Source: Chloroflexi bacterium RBG_16_70_13
GTDB taxonomy: Bacteria > Chloroflexota > Limnocylindria > Limnocylindrales > CSP1-4
Length of the DNA stretch: 6,218 nucleotides
NCBI GenBank assembly: GCA_001795245.1
Contig: MGOD01000112.1
Span: forward strand, 9,599 to 15,816
Reading direction: 5' to 3'
Positions 5,600 through 6,218 of this stretch are shown one piece after another; within the stretch, counting starts at the first letter, position 1; every line of letters starts with the position of its first letter. A program made the position numbers and the translations under genes. The notes under the pieces were generated by a model. The model was not told the origin of the DNA, did no database searches, and was given only the letters and a program-made list of their open reading frames with translations.

Positions 5600-6218
5600 G
5601 CGTCGACCGACGCTGAGAAACCCAGGAGCTGCTCGAGGATGATGGCCTGGGCGGCGAGGGCGTCCTGGCGTCCCTGCGCTGCCTCGAGGGCGGCGGGATC
5701 GACCCGGTCCAGGAGGCGCTCCATCGCCCCGAGCGTACGAATGCTGATGTCAGCCGCCTTGACAGGATCCTCGCGGAATGGGAACTGATCGAGGAGCACC
5801 GGGCGGTCCCAACCGATGCGCCGGAGGGCCCACAGGAACTCGAGGGATTCGATCAGGTGCACGGAGCCGACGGTCAGGTCGTCGTCCCACTCGAGTCGGT
5901 TGTCGTTGAGCTCGACGCTGACGAGCCGGCCGCGGCGATGGATGAGCTGGAGAACGTCGGCCGGCGTCTCCTTGGCGAAGAGCGAGTGGCCGAAGTCCAG
6001 GACGATCCCGAGGTTCGGGGCACCGATCTCGTCGATCCCGAGCAGGGTCCGCGCCGCGGTGCTGAAGATCATGTGGACGCGCGGTTCCTTGAGTTTGTAC
6101 TCGATGGCGTACTGCATCGTCGGGTCGGCCTCGACGACCTCGCGGACGCCACGGAGCTCGAGCTCCCAGAGCTGCGCATGGTCGGCCTGGAAGGGGTAGT
6201 CATGGCCATCCTGGCCCG
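5596..6218 (-). CDS. Xylose-isomerase-like TIM-barrel sugar isomerase (partial, C-terminal part)
   Basis: The last 206 residues of a TIM-barrel sugar isomerase are present; the frame is open to the right edge and the start lies outside. The fragment begins with GQDGHDYPFQ, a segment characteristic of this family, which shows that the internal Met at 6115-6117 is not the start. Candidate metal ligands, numbered in the fragment, are Glu39 (AIEYK), Asp74 and His77 (LDFGHS), Glu102 (VELND), Asp111 and Asp113 (WDDDL) and Asp143 (LLDQFP). Their spacing resembles the two-metal site of D-xylose and L-rhamnose isomerases, which interconvert aldoses and ketoses. The protein would therefore make the ketose that the downstream kinase phosphorylates. 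An epimerase or an apiose-specific isomerase of the same fold is possible. It is the first visible gene of the operon, its TGA overlapping the next GTG. The N-terminal half is needed to assign a substrate. Confidence 0.85.
   Translation of the reverse strand, partial: GQDGHDYPFQADHAQLWELELRGVREVVEADPTMQYAIEYKLKEPRVHMIFSTAARTLLGIDEIGAPNLGIVLDFGHSLFAKETPADVLQLIHRRGRLVSVELNDNRLEWDDDLTVGSVHLIESLEFLWALRRIGWDRPVLLDQFPFREDPVKAADISIRTLGAMERLLDRVDPAALEAAQGRQDALAAQAIILEQLLGFSASVDA

Larger units (their letters stand above)
1..6218 (-). other. Single sugar-uptake and catabolism operon, open at both ends
   Basis: All seven genes are on the minus strand. Junctions read as four-base overlaps at 5596-5599, 4763-4766, 3804-3807, 1267-1270 and 593-596, and as a 3-base gap at 2269-2271. 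No hairpin followed by a T-run, no tRNA or rRNA, no direct-repeat array and no inverted-repeat element was found. Transcription must enter from beyond the right edge and leave beyond the left edge. The order is isomerase, transketolase N, transketolase C, kinase, regulator, DUF2291, ABC ATPase, which places catabolic genes first and transport genes last. Confidence 0.85.

Noticed and set aside
3870..5788. Two long plus-strand open frames (497 and 322 codons) antisense to the transketolase genes
   Set aside because: Same codon-phase effect: each is in the phase where its first codon base pairs with the third base of a transketolase subunit's codons. No recognisable domain, and the minus-strand genes are unambiguous.
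5596..6117. A complete 173-residue isomerase starting at the ATG at 6115-6117
   Set aside because: The frame remains open to the window edge, and the residues upstream of that Met contain the conserved GQDGHDYPFQ segment, so the gene is truncated by the window.
1..6218. CRISPR array, insertion sequence, phage or defence system
   Set aside because: No regularly spaced repeats, terminal inverted repeats, transposase, integrase or nuclease motifs were seen; every base is covered by, or lies within 3 bases of, a recognisable operon gene.

Overview
The window is one uninterrupted, minus-strand operon in GC-rich DNA (codons overwhelmingly end in G or C, and three of the six visible starts are GTG). 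Read in the direction of transcription, right to left, it holds: the C-terminal part of a xylose-isomerase-like TIM-barrel sugar isomerase (cut by the right edge), the N-terminal and C-terminal subunits of a split transketolase, a glycerol-kinase-like FGGY carbohydrate kinase, a SorC/DeoR-type sugar-responsive repressor, a DUF2291 membrane-anchored protein, and the first nucleotide-binding domain of an RbsA/XylG-type sugar ABC ATPase (cut by the left edge).

The packing is extreme. Five of the six junctions can be read as four-base overlaps (GTGA or ATGA), and the kinase-regulator junction is a 3-base gap. There is no intergenic DNA, so no promoter, operator, terminator or RNA gene is visible inside the window. 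The promoter and operator are expected beyond the right edge. The ABC permease and substrate-binding protein are expected beyond the left edge, where DUF2291 and RbsA-like genes usually have them.

The genes make a coherent catabolic route: import of a sugar, aldose-ketose isomerisation, phosphorylation of the ketose, then cleavage of the ketose phosphate by a two-subunit transketolase that passes a two-carbon unit to another sugar phosphate. This gene set (ABC importer, TIM-barrel isomerase, FGGY kinase, split transketolase) is the one described for D-apiose use via apulose and apulose 4-phosphate. That is my leading but unproven hypothesis. A route for an ordinary pentose or ketopentose is the main alternative. 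Residue-level reading supports a non-glycerol substrate: the kinase keeps the GlpK catalytic residues but has lost three glycerol-pocket residues. The isomerase fragment keeps the spacing of the two-metal site of xylose/L-rhamnose isomerases.

The organism cannot be named from this sequence. High GC, a split transketolase, SorC regulation and DUF2291-linked sugar transport fit a GC-rich soil or sediment bacterium such as a Chloroflexota or Actinomycetota member. There are no signs of mobile elements, CRISPR, phage genes or broken genes; the two partial genes are cut only by the window edges.
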